From Paramecium sonneborni (Eukaryota; Ciliophora; Oligohymenophorea; Peniculida; Parameciidae), in the NCBI GenBank assembly GCA_905182985.1, contig CAJJDN010000016.1, positions 705,861-769,860 of the forward strand: DNA of 64,000 nucleotides, given 5' to 3'. The translations under genes were made by a program, and so were the position numbers. Below, in pieces: positions 20,351 through 35,000 of the stretch. Under the pieces are notes generated by a model. The model had not been told where the DNA came from. It was given only the letters and a program-made list of their open reading frames with translations, and did no database searches. Positions within the stretch are counted from its first letter, which is position 1. Each line of letters begins with the position of its first letter.

Positions 20351-23300
20351 TCATTCATCATCCCCCATTCTAGGTTAGGTATCCATTCCATTTAGACGAT
20401 CTTTATAAACTTCAAGCAAAAATTTATAATCAATACGGCCATTCTTTTTAGACCAAGAGATAAGTTATGGCCATTATTCATCTCTTACAACAATTCCTTA
20501 AGATCTTAACATTTTATCCATTTCTTATTTAATAAGCTATTTAAATTATTTAGTAAATATATTTACATCTTCTGTTAATGGAATTTATCCATTTTATGTT
20601 AAATGTTTAAAGATTTCCAAAAGATATCTTCTGTTTTTACCAATAGCATTTATAGTTTTATCAAATTCTTTAGAACTTTCCCATATTCCATTTTCTAAAT
20701 TTAATAATACAAATTACCTACATATAAAAGAGCAGTTTATTTTGTTGGTGGTTTTCTGAGAAAAGTTTTAAATTTATTTTAAGCATTTATTAAACCATCA
20801 TCAGTTAAACCTTCAAATTATTATTGTGAAGATAAACTTTATTTAGATAACCAATTTTTATCAGTTTATGCCATTAATGATTTTTAAGATGTTTTCTTAA
20901 CTCGAATATTAGCACTCAAAGGCCTAAAATTTAATTATATATAAAAACCTTTTCTTTTCATTAGGATTACTAAATTTAGAAAAAGCATCCATCCATTCAG
21001 TTAAATCTAGATGACCATCCCTTCTTTTATCTATAAATTCAAATAGATCTTTAATAATTGCAAATGGAGGAATATCTTCAGTAGCTAATCTATATAACAT
21101 TTCAATCATATCTTTAAATTTATCAAATGTTAAAAATCCAGTGTGTTGTGCATCTATTTATCTAAAAGCATCTTTAGGTGATAATAAATAATGATAAATA
21201 TGATCATTAACTTTTTACAAATGTATTCCTGCTCTTTCAAGAATTTTATTATCAGCTTATCTAAAATCTAATTTCTTTGAAAAATCTTTCCAATTAACCA
21301 TGCTATTTCTATCAGTATCAAGCATAGCAGATAATATATCAATATCTTAAAATGTTAATCCCATATTCAAATTTCTAATTACTTGTCTGAATTCTAAATT
21401 TGTAATAAATCCAGTATTATCTAAATCATACTATTTAAATAATTCATTAATATTTTTATTTGAATTTCTTAAATATCTTCTAATTTTGTCTAATAAACTA
21501 ATATTAACTTAATTTCTTTCATCTAAAGGTAATGTTGACAATCCACTATCATATATAAATCAATAAATACCCTTAAGTTGCAGGACGAATAGCTAATTGT
21601 TATGATAATCCTTCTGCTTATTCATAAATCTTGCCTCCTTTTCCAAAAATAAGTGCAAATGCTTGATTACTTAATGATCCATTCTTTTGAACTCTATTCC
21701 ATAAAATTTCTATATCTCCTTCAACAAATCTTTTTGGAAATAATGCTTATAAAGCCTTATAAAAACTCTCTTTAGTAATTATATGACTATGTTCCATTTA
21801 AAAATAATGAATTGCATTTTAAATACTTGAAAAATAAGTAGCCAATGCATCTTAAATCTCTTTCACCATTTAATCTTACCAATTATATTAAGCAAATGCA
21901 TTCAACCAATCTGATTCTACCAAATATCCTTTTTTATGGGAATCTAAATCTGAAAATATCTCATATACTAATTTCTCTGTCAAATCAAATCCTGCTAAAA
22001 CATTTTTTTCATCTATCCATTTCTTAAATTTTTAAAATACTAATTTTTTACGATATCCTGAAACTATATCAAATGAATCTTTCACATTTGGATAATGTCT
22101 ACTTATTATTAATCCTATCTATTATCTAGCATTCATTTTCCAATCAAATGATGATCTAGATTCTTATTATTATTTTGCAGCTTAATTTGTATTTTATCCA
22201 AATATTTATTTATTTTTACCATAAAAAAATCCTTCTTCTACAAATCTTCTAAAATCCATTAATGTTATCTTTCCTCTCTTATATTAATCCATTAATTTAA
22301 ATAATCTATTAATTTTTGCCTCTGATTACTCTTTCTCTTCTATTTTCAAAATATCTTTCAAAAATGTTCTTAAATCTGTTTTATTAATTTATCCATCAAA
22401 ATCTTTATCAAAAGTTCTAAATGCATCCTCTATAGTAATGTTTTCTCTTTGACACCAATTTCTTATTTTAAATAAAATTTCTAATTCCCAATCCCAATCA
22501 TCTTCAGAAAGTTAAGGCATTTATTAAATTATTGATTTACTTAAAAATTTAACAAAAGTATTTAAATCTATCAAACCAATTCTTTATTTATCCATAAAGG
22601 CAAAGAAACCATCTTTAGCAGGTTAACTCAATGTCATTATTTTATCTATATTATAAAATTCACTAATTGATAAGAATCCATTATGATCAGTATCTAAAAA
22701 TGTAAAAAGTTCTTCATATGACATTCCTTTCCTTGTTAATTTTACACGTAAATCTTTTAGTATTTAATCAAATTTAGATTCTGGCAATTCTTCTATTGGG
22801 AAAAGATTTTTTGATTAATTCATTCCATCAACTAAAGATTAAAACATTCTTTTTTAACCCAAAGTTACTAAATCTATAGATTTTGATTGAACAAATGATT
22901 TTTCAATAGATGAAAATGTATCACCATACTAAGGTTTTAGTTTTAAACTTTCAGCTATTTAATCAATTTAAGATTAATCTTTCTTTATATTAAAGTAAGA
23001 GTATCTTTTAATGAATATATTCATATCATCATCACTTACAACTCCATTACCATCAACATCCATTTCTCTACAATATTCTAAACATTCTTCATGAGGTAAT
23101 TATGTAAAAAGATATTTTTCAAGATATTGAGAAGTTGATTCAATATTGCACGAACCATATCCAGATTTTACTTATTATAAAAATTGAATAACTGTGTATT
23201 TCTTCTAAGTTAAATACTTACTAATCTTTTAGGTAAAATCAACAAGATCTTTTGCTGTATCTTTTTAATCCATTTATTTGTTAACATCCATTATCATTGA

Positions 23301-25195
23301 AATAAAATCATAATAATTTATTAAAGATTCTCTATTTTTAGGAAGATAACGAACTAATCTATTAATATCTTAAACATTTAATCCCAATTAACTTTCCATT
23401 AAAACAGTTTTAAAATTAGCTGTATCTAAATTACCTTCTTAATGTTCATCAAAATATTCAAAAGATTATCTGAAAACTTTTAATTTTTGAGGATTAATTA
23501 GATGATCTCTCATTTTATGAAGAGTATCTTTAAACCATGAGAGATCATATAATTTATTCTCTTCTTCAATAGTATTAAACAATATTAAAATATCATTCAT
23601 ACTAATCGTTTCTTTTCCATCTAAAATTTCTTTTGCTACTTTCAATGCTTTATGTTAATTTAATGATTCATCTAAATGCATTAAAGCAAATTTTAATTGT
23701 TAAAGATTTATAGGAGAATGATCCCTATTTAAATTCATCCTTTGTAATAAATCATCTGTATGAATTTAGAATTTAAAGATAACATCTTTAATATAATTTA
23801 CATGTGATTCTTATCAATTAATATTTAATATATACTTTTATCTACAACAGCTTTGAGCCAATCAAATTTATCTATAAATCCATCATTATTTACATCAAGT
23901 GTTTAAAATAATGTAATTATTTGAATATCATTTAGAGGTAATTGTATCTATAAAATAGCTCTTTTAAAATCATCATAATTCATTCTAACTTTTCTTTCAC
24001 TCGTTTTTCCAAAAGCTTATTAACATAAATCCAAAAAAGACTATGAATAATTTATTAAAAATACATCTTCAATATTTAAGGCATGATCTCTTATATAATA
24101 TTTCAATCTTTCAAGAGCATAAACTTTATCATTAACAGTTTTAGAGAATCCTATTCTAGAAATTTGTTATGTATTGGGTCTAACTTCCATCTGATAAAAT
24201 AATAAATTTAACAATTACAGTTTTACTCATTAGAGGTCCTTTTTTGGTTGAATATAACGAATGTTTAGCAGTTTTAGGTCTAGTTTCTGGAAGTTCTATA
24301 CCTAATGAATTAGTGAGATAATTTTTTGCGCTATCATCAATAGTAAAATTATTTTCTTCTGGATGAGTACTTTTAGTTAATTATTGTAAATATTATTGAG
24401 TAAGTCTCATATCTCCTTTAGATTTCCGTTCAGATAGTGGTCTTTTTGTAATTTCCTTAAATGATAGGAGATATTAGCTACTTTACAACTATCCATTAAA
24501 GAATCAAGGAATTAAACAGCGGCAGAATGTGATTTGACAAAGAAAGTACCAACACATGGTATCTCAACTTCAACAATATCTCTCTAGATTTAATTGATTG
24601 CCAAAATACGTTGCGCACAATATCAGATAATGATTTTAACACTCTTTCAACAGCCATCTTAGCAGAGTCTTTATTCTATGAGGCATAGAGAGCAATTTCT
24701 GCCCAATTGACAATTGAATGTTAAATTTTGCCAGATGTTTGAACTCTATATGGTCTTAATTATCGACCTATGGCTATGGCAGTTTTGAGATTAAAACCAT
24801 TAACGAATTCCTTGAAGTATTAAAAATAAAAATACTTTAGCAACAAGGAAAACTGGTTAACGAGGTTATTTATCTCTTTCTATTGGATTTGTTACTCCAT
24901 CTAAAATTACATCAGGAGCACTAAATGAAAAAGTTCCAAACTTATTGACTGCCACTCCTCTACCCATACGCAATTATCTTGAAATATGAAGACCTAAATA
25001 ATAATAAGTAATAAAGTACCAAATGCATTCCAAGCAGCTGAAACAGTTTCTTCATCTAAAGCTGCAATCAAAGAGCCGTTGCTAATTTAGATTTTATTGA
25101 ACTTACTCAGCTTATCCATTTCGAGTGGCTATCTTAGAAATAATTGATTATGCATTAATTGTAGCTTTACTCTAATAACTATCAATGCTATTCAT
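20351..25195 (-). CDS. CCDC81-type HU-domain plus multiple EF-hand protein
   Basis: Ten introns (20695-20717, 20924-20948, 21546-21570, 23810-23835, 24191-24218, 24456-24481, 24586-24611, 24821-24845, 24994-25019, 25082-25106) give 4590 nt, 1529 aa. Residues ~1-200 form tandem HU-like domains as in CCDC81: ISRQLRMGRGVAVNKFGTFSF and VEVEIPCVGTFFV. The 28-nt intron 24191-24218 joins this in frame to a ~1250-residue part built of many EF-hand pairs, e.g. DVNNDGFIDKFDW, DVDGNGVVSDDDM, DTDHNGFLSISEF, DKDFDGQINKTDL and DKRRDGHLDLTEW. Many other loops are degenerate. EFCAB6-like axonemal EF-hand proteins and centrosomal CCDC81 are the closest ideas, so a ciliary or basal-body role is inferred. If the joining intron is not used, a second gene would start at 24190. 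Confidence 0.75.
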
Positions 25196-25300
25196 TAAAT
25201 TAATATATTTATTATGAAGGCATATTTGAGATATGAAGGTATAACTAGATAATAGTATCCTTAATCTCCACTATAAGTAGAACCTAAACCATTATTTACT

Positions 25301-26044
25301 ATGATGCCTCGTCGTAAAACTGCTTAGGCACCTTTTAGAAAAAGCTTACATCAAAATAAATCACCCATGAATTTTGATCGATAATTCGTTTTTGAAGAGT
25401 TAAGAATAGCCAATGCATCTCTTTAAGAAATTAATAAAGAATTATCATTACTGAACGAATCCTTATAAGAACAAGTTCAAAAATTATAAGAATCAAACAA
25501 AGCTTTACAAGTATAGATCAATTAAATGACAATTTAAATCGATGATTTAAAAATTAACAACCGACATTTGAGATCCTAAGATAATAGTTTACATTTGCAG
25601 TCGAAAACATTTGATTAGAGGTTCAAACTAATTGAGATTTAAGATTACAAGATTAAAATAACCACATTGTGTATCTACAGTTACAATTAAGAAAGTTAAA
25701 TGAGTAATTAGAGTAGAAAAGAACCTTAGAAAGTAAACCCATAAAAATGCAATAACTAGCTCTTAAAGAATTCGATAGCATTTGCGTAATCAAATCATTA
25801 TAAATGATAGTTAGATATGAAGAATTATATTATTTGTAAGTTGTGTCATTAGGAATTAAAAGAACCAGTAACTGTGATTCCATGTGCACATTCGTATTGT
25901 CGATCATGTAAGAAAGGTTATATGGGTTATTGTTTCATATGTGGTCCTGATGAATAAATTGAAGCTACCTATGCTAATATGTTATTGATTCCAATGATTG
26001 GATTATTCAAAAAGACATGTGAAATAAGGGAATTATTTAAATGA
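25301..26044 (+). CDS. Coiled-coil protein with C-terminal RING finger (putative E3 ligase)
   Basis: Spliced 696 nt, 231 aa, introns 25621-25643 (starts GTT, ends AAG) and 25786-25810. The start MMPRRKTAQAPFRK is basic. Residues ~28-150 are a coiled coil (ANASLQEINKELSLLNESLQ onward). The end is a RING-type cysteine/histidine pattern: IICKLCHQELKEPVTVIPC, AHSYCRSCKKGYMGYC, FICGPDE, i.e. C-x2-C, C-x-H-x2-C-x2-C, C-x2-C. RING fingers recruit E2 enzymes, so ubiquitin-ligase activity is expected; the target is unknown. The stop lies 37 bp from the stop of the convergent dynein gene. Intron 2 is needed to bring the first cysteine pair into frame. Confidence 0.8.
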
Positions 26045-26081
26045 TTTTGATATATTTTATATTTTAGATTATCAATATCTG

Positions 26082-29000
26082 AGGGCTAGAAATGCTGCCA
26101 CTCCTGCTTTAATCCAAATATCCTCTTCTTGATCTGAAGCGAATTCTAACCACATTACAAAGTTTGTAGAGTGTCCTGTTGTCGAAAGAGTTCCTGCTCT
26201 TGATACAACTTTATACCTAACTATTAAAATTTAAATATTACAAAGGACAATTATAAATTCCAGTCTTAGGAATTACTCTATTTTTTTTGGGTATCAATTA
26301 CACAGCTGGTAAATCACTAAATAATTCTTTTGGAGTAGATTCAGACAGTACATGCTTTTGTGAATCCCATTTACATCCTTCTAAATAACATCCATATACA
26401 TAGCAACCATCACTAGGTTTGTCTACAATTTTAGAAATTTCTAAATCATCTCTTACTTAAAATTCAAATGAAACAAGATCAACAGCAATAACATGTTTAC
26501 GAGCATAATTTTGAGTAATACCTGCAATGAATGCTTAAGGGAAAAAGAATCCTGAGAACCAGAATGATGCTGGAGTGCCTCCATCAATCCATTTTTATAA
26601 AAATGCTACTCTATCATTAAGATCTTAAGTCCATGATGCTAACGGTTTTAATGATAGGAATCCCTTTTCTGCCCACATCTTAGGAACTTAATTATCATAA
26701 AGAGAATTAGACAATTTTTCTAAATCTTCAGACATTACAACCAATCCTTTTAATGCCTTTTTCACATTAACTAATGAATCAATCATAACTTCTAATAATC
26801 TATTATATCTTAAGACTTCTTAAACCAACACAGTATTCATACTTTCTTGATAATCAGTAGGATATTTGATGAATATACCATCATAATCAAAAACTGGAGG
26901 TGTTTTTCCTTATACAAAGTTAGCTAAGTCTTCAATTTATTCTTCCCTAGTTTTTCCTGCAGATGAACTAGTTCTTGGCTAGACTGAAAGAATAGTTTCA
27001 AGAAGCATAATAGTTTGATTTTGAGCATTTGTAATATCAGCATTTTCATGTAATCCAAATACTTCAGGTGCTGGATTTAATGGAAGACTTTCTATATAAT
27101 TCATGTAATCAGCTTATAATCCAGACGGAGGAGAATTGTAAGTACCACTTTTAGAGAATGAGAAATGATCATTTAATGCTTCCTTTTTAATGTAAGTTCT
27201 TAATATAGTTTTAATTAATCTAACATCTTTATCATCAGTGACTCTACCACCATAATTGATTTCACTACCCAAATAATTTAAGACTTTGTATGGAACTTCA
27301 TCATACTCATCCAATAACATAATTAATTATCTCTTACAAACATTCAAATCTTCATTAGTGAATTCATATGCAATATTCCAACCAATTGGACCAAATTTAC
27401 GTCTATCTTATATGATTGCATGGAAGAAACAAAATCCAAATATTAATTTCTTAAATATTTCAGGTTTTTTGCATCCACTTTATAATTCATTATCATCTAA
27501 ACGAGCATAAGATCTTAATAAATTGCTTCTCAATCCAGAAGGTGGTTCTAAAGTCATCTTTACACCATTTTATAAAACTGATATTGGAAAAGAATTTGTT
27601 GGCATACTTGTTAACCATAATCTATAATCTTTACTTGCACTTTCATCTATATCTTCACAAATACGTTCCAAATCATTCATCCATGATGCTGCTAAGTGAC
27701 AATTTTATAAAAGAACCCATCCTCCTTTTTATCTAGCAGCTCTAATCATTTTTTCTGCTTTTGGACCTTATCCTTAACCTAATGAAATTTATTCATATCT
27801 TTTAAGCATCTCTTTCTCTTCTGCAAACTTTAAAAAGTCTGCCACAGGATCTGATCCAGGAGATAATACAAATATCAAAGGAGTTTACATTGTTGAATCT
27901 TTATAACATTTTGCTAAATCGAAAAGAGGTGGAACTATAAATTACTTACCAATTTTATGAGATATAAAATTCTACACACATGGAATAACTTTATCAGGAC
28001 GGAAAGATTTAATGAAAATTAATTTCTAGAATTCGTCTAATTTACTATTCCATTCTCCTGGTAATTACATTAATTGAGGTTCAGTTGAATCATAATGAGG
28101 CTTAAATAATTCTGTGTTACTTATCCAAAAATCTTCAAATCCTTTGAATGCTGGTAATTATGACATTCCATAAATTTATCTATACATGTCTGGCCATGTA
28201 TTTTCAGCTATCCATTTAGTTGGATTATGTTTTATTTTTATATCTCCCATCGGTCCTGTCAATAAGTATCTCCATTCTTCTTCATTCAATTACTTATAAC
28301 CTTAGAGAATCTTTATTGTTAACATTAAAGAGAAAAGTAATTTATGTTTTTCAAAAAGTGATCTACATACATTCTCATACAAACTGAAAGTGAAATAATC
28401 ATTTAAATTTGTCAATCTAACCTCATGTTCTTTAGCTGCTGGGGCATTCTCTACTCCCATAGAAAATAAATTCATAAACCATTACAAAGAATATTGATAC
28501 ATTGGATCAATACCTGATAAATCTACTATACAAAAGAATAATTAAGATGCTCTAAAAGCTACAGGTCTATAACCTTCTCTTGCTTGATCTATTTATTCTT
28601 CTGTTATTTTAGAATCAGCAACTCTTTAATTAATTTCTGCTGCAAATTTCTTACTGTTTTGTAATTTATTAATAAGTGTCTCATCCATTAATACTTCATT
28701 AATATCATTAGCTCCTTCTGATAGAGATTTTAGAATATCATCTTCTATCAGTAATAACTATTTCTTATCTTCAGCATTTTTCCTAACTATTTATACTTTA
28801 TTCGCTTCTAATTGAGGGTTTTCTAAAGCCACAATTAAAGCCAACATCTGATCTTCTAATCCACTTGGAGTGATAGCAAAGTTAATTATTGTGACCTTTA
28901 CAAAAGTCTCAGGAGGATAGTGTGGATTTGGTATAGTTGTGGTTAGAAAGAATTTAAATTTATCATTAAATGACAATGTTTTCTCACCCAATGTAATTGT

Positions 29001-32000
29001 AAGAGATGATCCACTTTTAACTATTTATTGTAAAAGAATTGGATCAAAAGATGGATCTAAGTCTTTTCCAACATTTTCAATTAGTACTTATTTACCAAAT
29101 TAGACAGCTAATTCAAGTGTTCTCATAAGATTAGGGTCATTCACTTTTAATACTTCAATTCCCTCAGCATGTTCCTTTCCCATATTTTTTATAAACTTAT
29201 TTGCCTAATTTTAAGGATCAATCATCAAAGGATATCTTCTGCTTTTATCAATGATGATACCATTTTCAATAGACGTATCATCTTTAGGTAATCCTGCAAT
29301 ATTCCATGATTAGATTTTAACAGGCACTCCCAAAAATTGAACCATAGAGATATTATCTGTATGTTTTATACATAATTCAATTAAATTCTTTCTCCATTTA
29401 TTTTCTAAACCTTATCTATAACTTGAAACGAATGGTCCTGCATAAGCAAGCATAGCTGCTGATAATAATGAATTTCCAGGAATTAATGGTTCCTATAACT
29501 AGAGTTTATCAATATCGGCTGTCCATCTTGTTTTTTCATCTGATAATCCACTTGTCAATTTTTAAGCTCTTACTAATTTAATTTCACATTCTTAAATCTT
29601 TTTGGATAATTCTTCTTTTGTTTTAACTTTTTCATCATATTCTTCCTACAATCTTTTAATTTTAGCATTGACTGCATCTAATTGCTCTTTTTTGACTTTA
29701 AGTAAAGCTTATTTCTAATCAACAATCATTTGAGCTTAAGCTAATTTATCTCTTAAGGGTTAAGTTTACAAAAAGATTTTATTGTAATCATACATAGCTT
29801 AGCACCAACTATACATATATTTAATAGCTAAACTACAAGTATTAGCTCTTTCTAGTTTGAAATCTGGATCACCAATAATTTTTTATTCTAATTTTCTAAT
29901 ATAAGCTTAATTAATATTATCTCTCTTGTAATCTAATAATTAATCTAAAAGTGTTTTAGTATCATTTAATAAATATTTTTTGGCTGTGCTGAAAAAGTCT
30001 TCAACTTTTTTCATACCTGTTTCATCCTTCATCATTTAAATTTCACCTCCTTATTCTTTAATGAAATCTTAAAGTAAAATAACACAACCTCCAAGAGTAA
30101 TAATTGCAGCTCTAGGAGGATTAGGTAATGCTTTGACTTCTACTAAATGTTCTTTTTTTAATTTTTACACTTCAATTAATGTTGTTTCTAAAATACGATT
30201 AGCTTCAGCAACTGATTCTTCTGCTTCTCTCTTTATTTCATTAGCTTTTTTAGTTTCTATTTAAGCTTCTGCTTCTTCAACAGAAACTACTTTCTAAGTT
30301 TCATCCGCTTCTTTTTTATCAATTTCTAATCTAGCCATGACTTTTTCTGTTTCAATAGCAGCCTCCTCTAATTTAGGTTACATATCTTTTAATTAGATCT
30401 GCATTTCTGACACTGCTTCATTAGCAGCAATCAATTTATCCAATCCACTTTTTAGACGATTTATTTAAAACTTAAGTTCATTCTTCTTTTCATTATTAAC
30501 TGTCTTAAACATAGTTATTAATTCTAAGAAACTTGTTGGAGTAACATAATTATAACGACGTAATTGCTACTGATATTAAACTGAAACTTATTCCACAGAT
30601 TTATGCATAATTTTACACATTTCAACAATCTTCTCTAATTATTCACTAAAACCAAATTCAGTTGCATATTCAGTTAATTAACCTCTTCCTACACCTACCA
30701 AAGCTTCCTCTGGCCATTCAGTAAACCAATCTATTGTACAACAATTTACTAAAGAAGGGAACATACGTAAACGTGTTTAAAATTTATCACTTAATGGAGA
30801 CATTGCCAATATCAAATGGATATTATTCTTTACTCTTGCTAAATACTAAGCAAAAATATTATTAGGAGTAGGCTGTAAGTTTCTTTTTAAACATTCTCCT
30901 TTACATGATGTAATAATTTCATCCATATCTTTGTCTTAATAAAGATTTGTGACATCTCCTGAATTCAATATTGAATTCATATCTTCTAACATTTATTCAT
31001 TTATTATTTATGTATCCACAAATATAAATGATACTCCTCTATTCTCTACTCCTGCCATCATTAATACTTTCTTTACATCTTCTCTCCATGATCTCATATT
31101 ATATGTCTTAATAACTTCAATCTAAAATAATCTATAGTATGAAATGAATGTGGCCATCTTAGCTAAAGATTATCTACCACTACCTCCAACTCCCAATAAT
31201 AGTGCATTTCCTTATGGTTATCTCAATACTCTACTAATACGACAAATGTGTTCACAAGCATCTAAGAACAATACCAATTTCATTGATTTTTTACCACCTA
31301 ATCCTGCAAATGAAGGATCTGCATTGTATTCTTATTAAAATTCATACATTTAATTAGATAATTTCTTTAAATCACTAACTAAAAAGTAATGTCTAGGTTC
31401 TACATCTCTCCCTTATTAGAAATCAGCAAAGATTATACGATCCAAACTTAAGATATTCTCCTTCTCTTAACCAAAACGAGCAAATAATTCCTCTAATATT
31501 GAGATCAAATATTCTCTATCCTCTGAATTAATCAATCTATCATGAAAAACTCTCATATTCTCATGGAACCATAATTATATAATTGCTTTAGCATCTGTGC
31601 AATATTTCTACGAAGCTGAACAAATTCCTTAAAATACTTTATTGATATCTCTTAAATTAAAAGTATAATGAGATTTTTTAGGAGTTGGTAATAGTTCTCG
31701 TTTTACTCTTTCATAAACTTATAGTACTGTGTCTACTAAATTACCAATTTAATTTCTTATATCTTCACTAAATCTTCTTAAAAATGAACTTACAAGAGTT
31801 CCAAATATCTATTTAATTGTTTATTAACCTAATTCTGTATAGGCAATAATATTATAATGTCTCATTAATCTATTTGTAATTGCACTTCTTCCACCTCCAG
31901 GAGGACCCATAGCTGATAACAAGATTATGTCTTATAAATTCATAAAGAACAATTCCTTTCTATTATACCAACCTTTATGGTCCATAAATTATCTTAATAA

Positions 32001-35000
32001 TTCAATTGGGGGTTATGCTCCATATTCTTCCTTCTTTGGCATATTGAGATCATCTACGAAGATTATGCATTTTTTAGGAGGAGGAGGACCATAATATCCT
32101 TTTCTTCTCTTGGTTAATTTTGAATCAATTGTATCTTAAGTCTAATTGGCACTGGTCTATGCTGAAAATGATAAAGACATATATTGATAATCTTCTCCCA
32201 TTCTCTATATTAGTAAATTCATAGCATTCACAGTTTTTCCTGTACCTGTTGGTCCTGGAAATAGGCAGTGATACATATTAGATAAAAGTGTTTTCATTAA
32301 ATGCATATTTCTTGTTGAGTCAGTAGTGGGAATCAAAATTTCAGAATAAGTTAATTTTGGATCAACTTCATAAGATTTAAACTGATCATCCCAATGTGTC
32401 CATTATTTTGTACGCTCATTAAATAGATAATCAAAAATAGCTCCATCTTAAGGGAAATTAGCTTTTGATTTACTAAACTATTCTTTGATGTATACGTTAA
32501 TTTTCTCTCTTCCTTGCTAATCCACAGTGCAACACAAACTCCAAGTTAAACAAAAAGCAAAAATTGGTTCAATCTATTATTCAAGATTGTCGATATCCTC
32601 CTTTGGCACTTTTTTTATTTCTGTATCTTTATATTGATGTAAATAGCAATTAAGTAATCTACACAATGATTAAGTAAGATTATTATTAAAAGTACCTACA
32701 ACTTCTTTGAGATTTCTTCTCATGAATTCTAAGGTAGGTTCTAGATGTTATTCAAACAACATGCTTAATTAAGTTACAATTTTAGGTCTATCTCTGCAAT
32801 GAGGTGGTAATGTATTAAGCCAAGATTTAATAAGGGGTTATAAACCCAAAGAAACAGGTTCCATATAAACCATACCACATCTACTAACAGTAGCAGGTGA
32901 AGCAACAGCTAGATCTTCAACTTCAAACATCATAGTCATATAAGGAGTCAAGGTTAATATTTATCCTGAGTTTAAACATAATTTTTTATTATCATCCAAC
33001 ACAGTATTCATAGATTCAATCCAAATAGCATCAACAGGACCATCAAACATAATCCAATGTCTTTCAGATGTTTAATCTCTACACACTTCTCTCACAGTAT
33101 AGGCTAATATTCCATCATTCCATTCTCTAGTCTATTCATTAAATTGACCATATAATTATCCCATTGTTATAGATTTCGGATTCAATATGTGAGTATGTAC
33201 TTTATAATACAAAGTGTTTTATAAAGCTGAAAGAGAACGAGCTAAAACATTATAATTACTAGTCTTGCCACCACCTGTTGGTCCAACCAACATTAATCCA
33301 TGTCTGACTTAGATCGTATCATAAAGTTAATTAATTTTTACTAAGAAAGATTCAGTACATTATAAATTCATATTTTTGCATGCTTCTTAAATTTGAACCA
33401 ATAATTCTCCAATATCAACTTCAGGTTTATCTATACCTGGAAATAGATCTTTAATAATATTGCTAAATAGAGGTAAATCATCTTTCAAGAATTTTGGAAC
33501 ATTAACATCCATCAAAGCTCTTAATAGTAAACGATCTTCATCTTAATCTGGATCAGCGGCTTTTAATAAACCTGCTGCATTAATAACTGATCTTACTGCT
33601 CTCATACCATAATCATAATGATCTTAAGAACTTAATTATTCTGAACTTAATTTAAATGTATAAACCATCTTTTTTGCTAATTCTCTACCTTTTTTAAATC
33701 CAAAAGAGTAAAGCATAATTTCTCCAATTAGAGCATAATCAGGAACCATCATAGCTACTGGTCTAAAAAGAGCCTTTAAATTATCTGGTAATTCAGTTCT
33801 ACCAGCATAACCAGGATTCATTGTAATAAATACTGAAAAAGTAGGATCTAAACGAATTGAACTACCTTCAAAATCTGCAGAAGGAGCACCTTCAGCCTTC
33901 TTTCCAAATAGAATTAATAATTATTATGCAATAACTGATAACACTTCTATATTGATACGATTAAATTCATCAAAACAAGCCCATGCTCCAGCACTTGCTA
34001 ACCCTTTAAAGAATTTACCTACCATAATATAATCCATTTAATCTGAACAATTAAAAACAACACATTATTTTGCCAAAGCTTTAGCTAAATCTTTTGTTGA
34101 TTCTGTTTTACCAGTACCTGCTGGTCCTGCAGGTGCGCCACCTAAATTCAATTTTAATGCTCCCATAAGTGTCATATAACATTTATCAGTGAGAGGAGTG
34201 ATGACTAATCTCAATGTATTTCCTAAATATTCATATCCATAAGGAAAATTTGTTTAAATACATTTTACATAACAATTGTCCTATTCCCAATAATATCTTA
34301 ATTGTGATATCCATTCAAATGCTGAAACATCTTCAACATTTTCTTTTTATAATAATTCCACAACATCTTTAGCATGTACATCAATAACAATTAATGCATT
34401 TATTGTCACCATTTACATTTTTGTTAATTTAGTTCTAACTAAATCAACTAAATTATTTAGTTAAGCTTATAATTATTCCAAATATTATTTAACTTTTTAA
34501 CCTTTGATGGCTGTTTCAACTTCTTTAGTCCAATGTACTTAAGATCCATTTAAAACACATTGTCCAGGATGCATGGTTACCCACTTAATTCTTGGTGTTT
34601 CTACATATTAATGAACTGAATTAAGTAAAGCTGCTCTAACACTCTATTTCATTTAATCTTCAACATCATTCATCCAATCTTCTACGTTTTTATGATTTGG
34701 GTCGATCACTTTAACAAAATTGATTTTTTCTCCTTCTGCTGAGAACATTGCATGAATTTTCTTGCTACTATCAAATTCAATTTAATTAACATTTTCAAAT
34801 ACTTTTCTTAGATGAGGTTACACAGCAGTTGGTTCTTTAGTCTAAGATAATATTTCCAATAAATCATCATTAGATAAGAAATAAAATCTAGCAAATCTTT
34901 CTCTTTTTCTCTCCAAGTAATTATTTAATTCCTTTTGAATTTATTCTAAACTATTATAACCTTCAGTAAGTTTCTCTAATAAGCCTTCAGCTGAACATAC

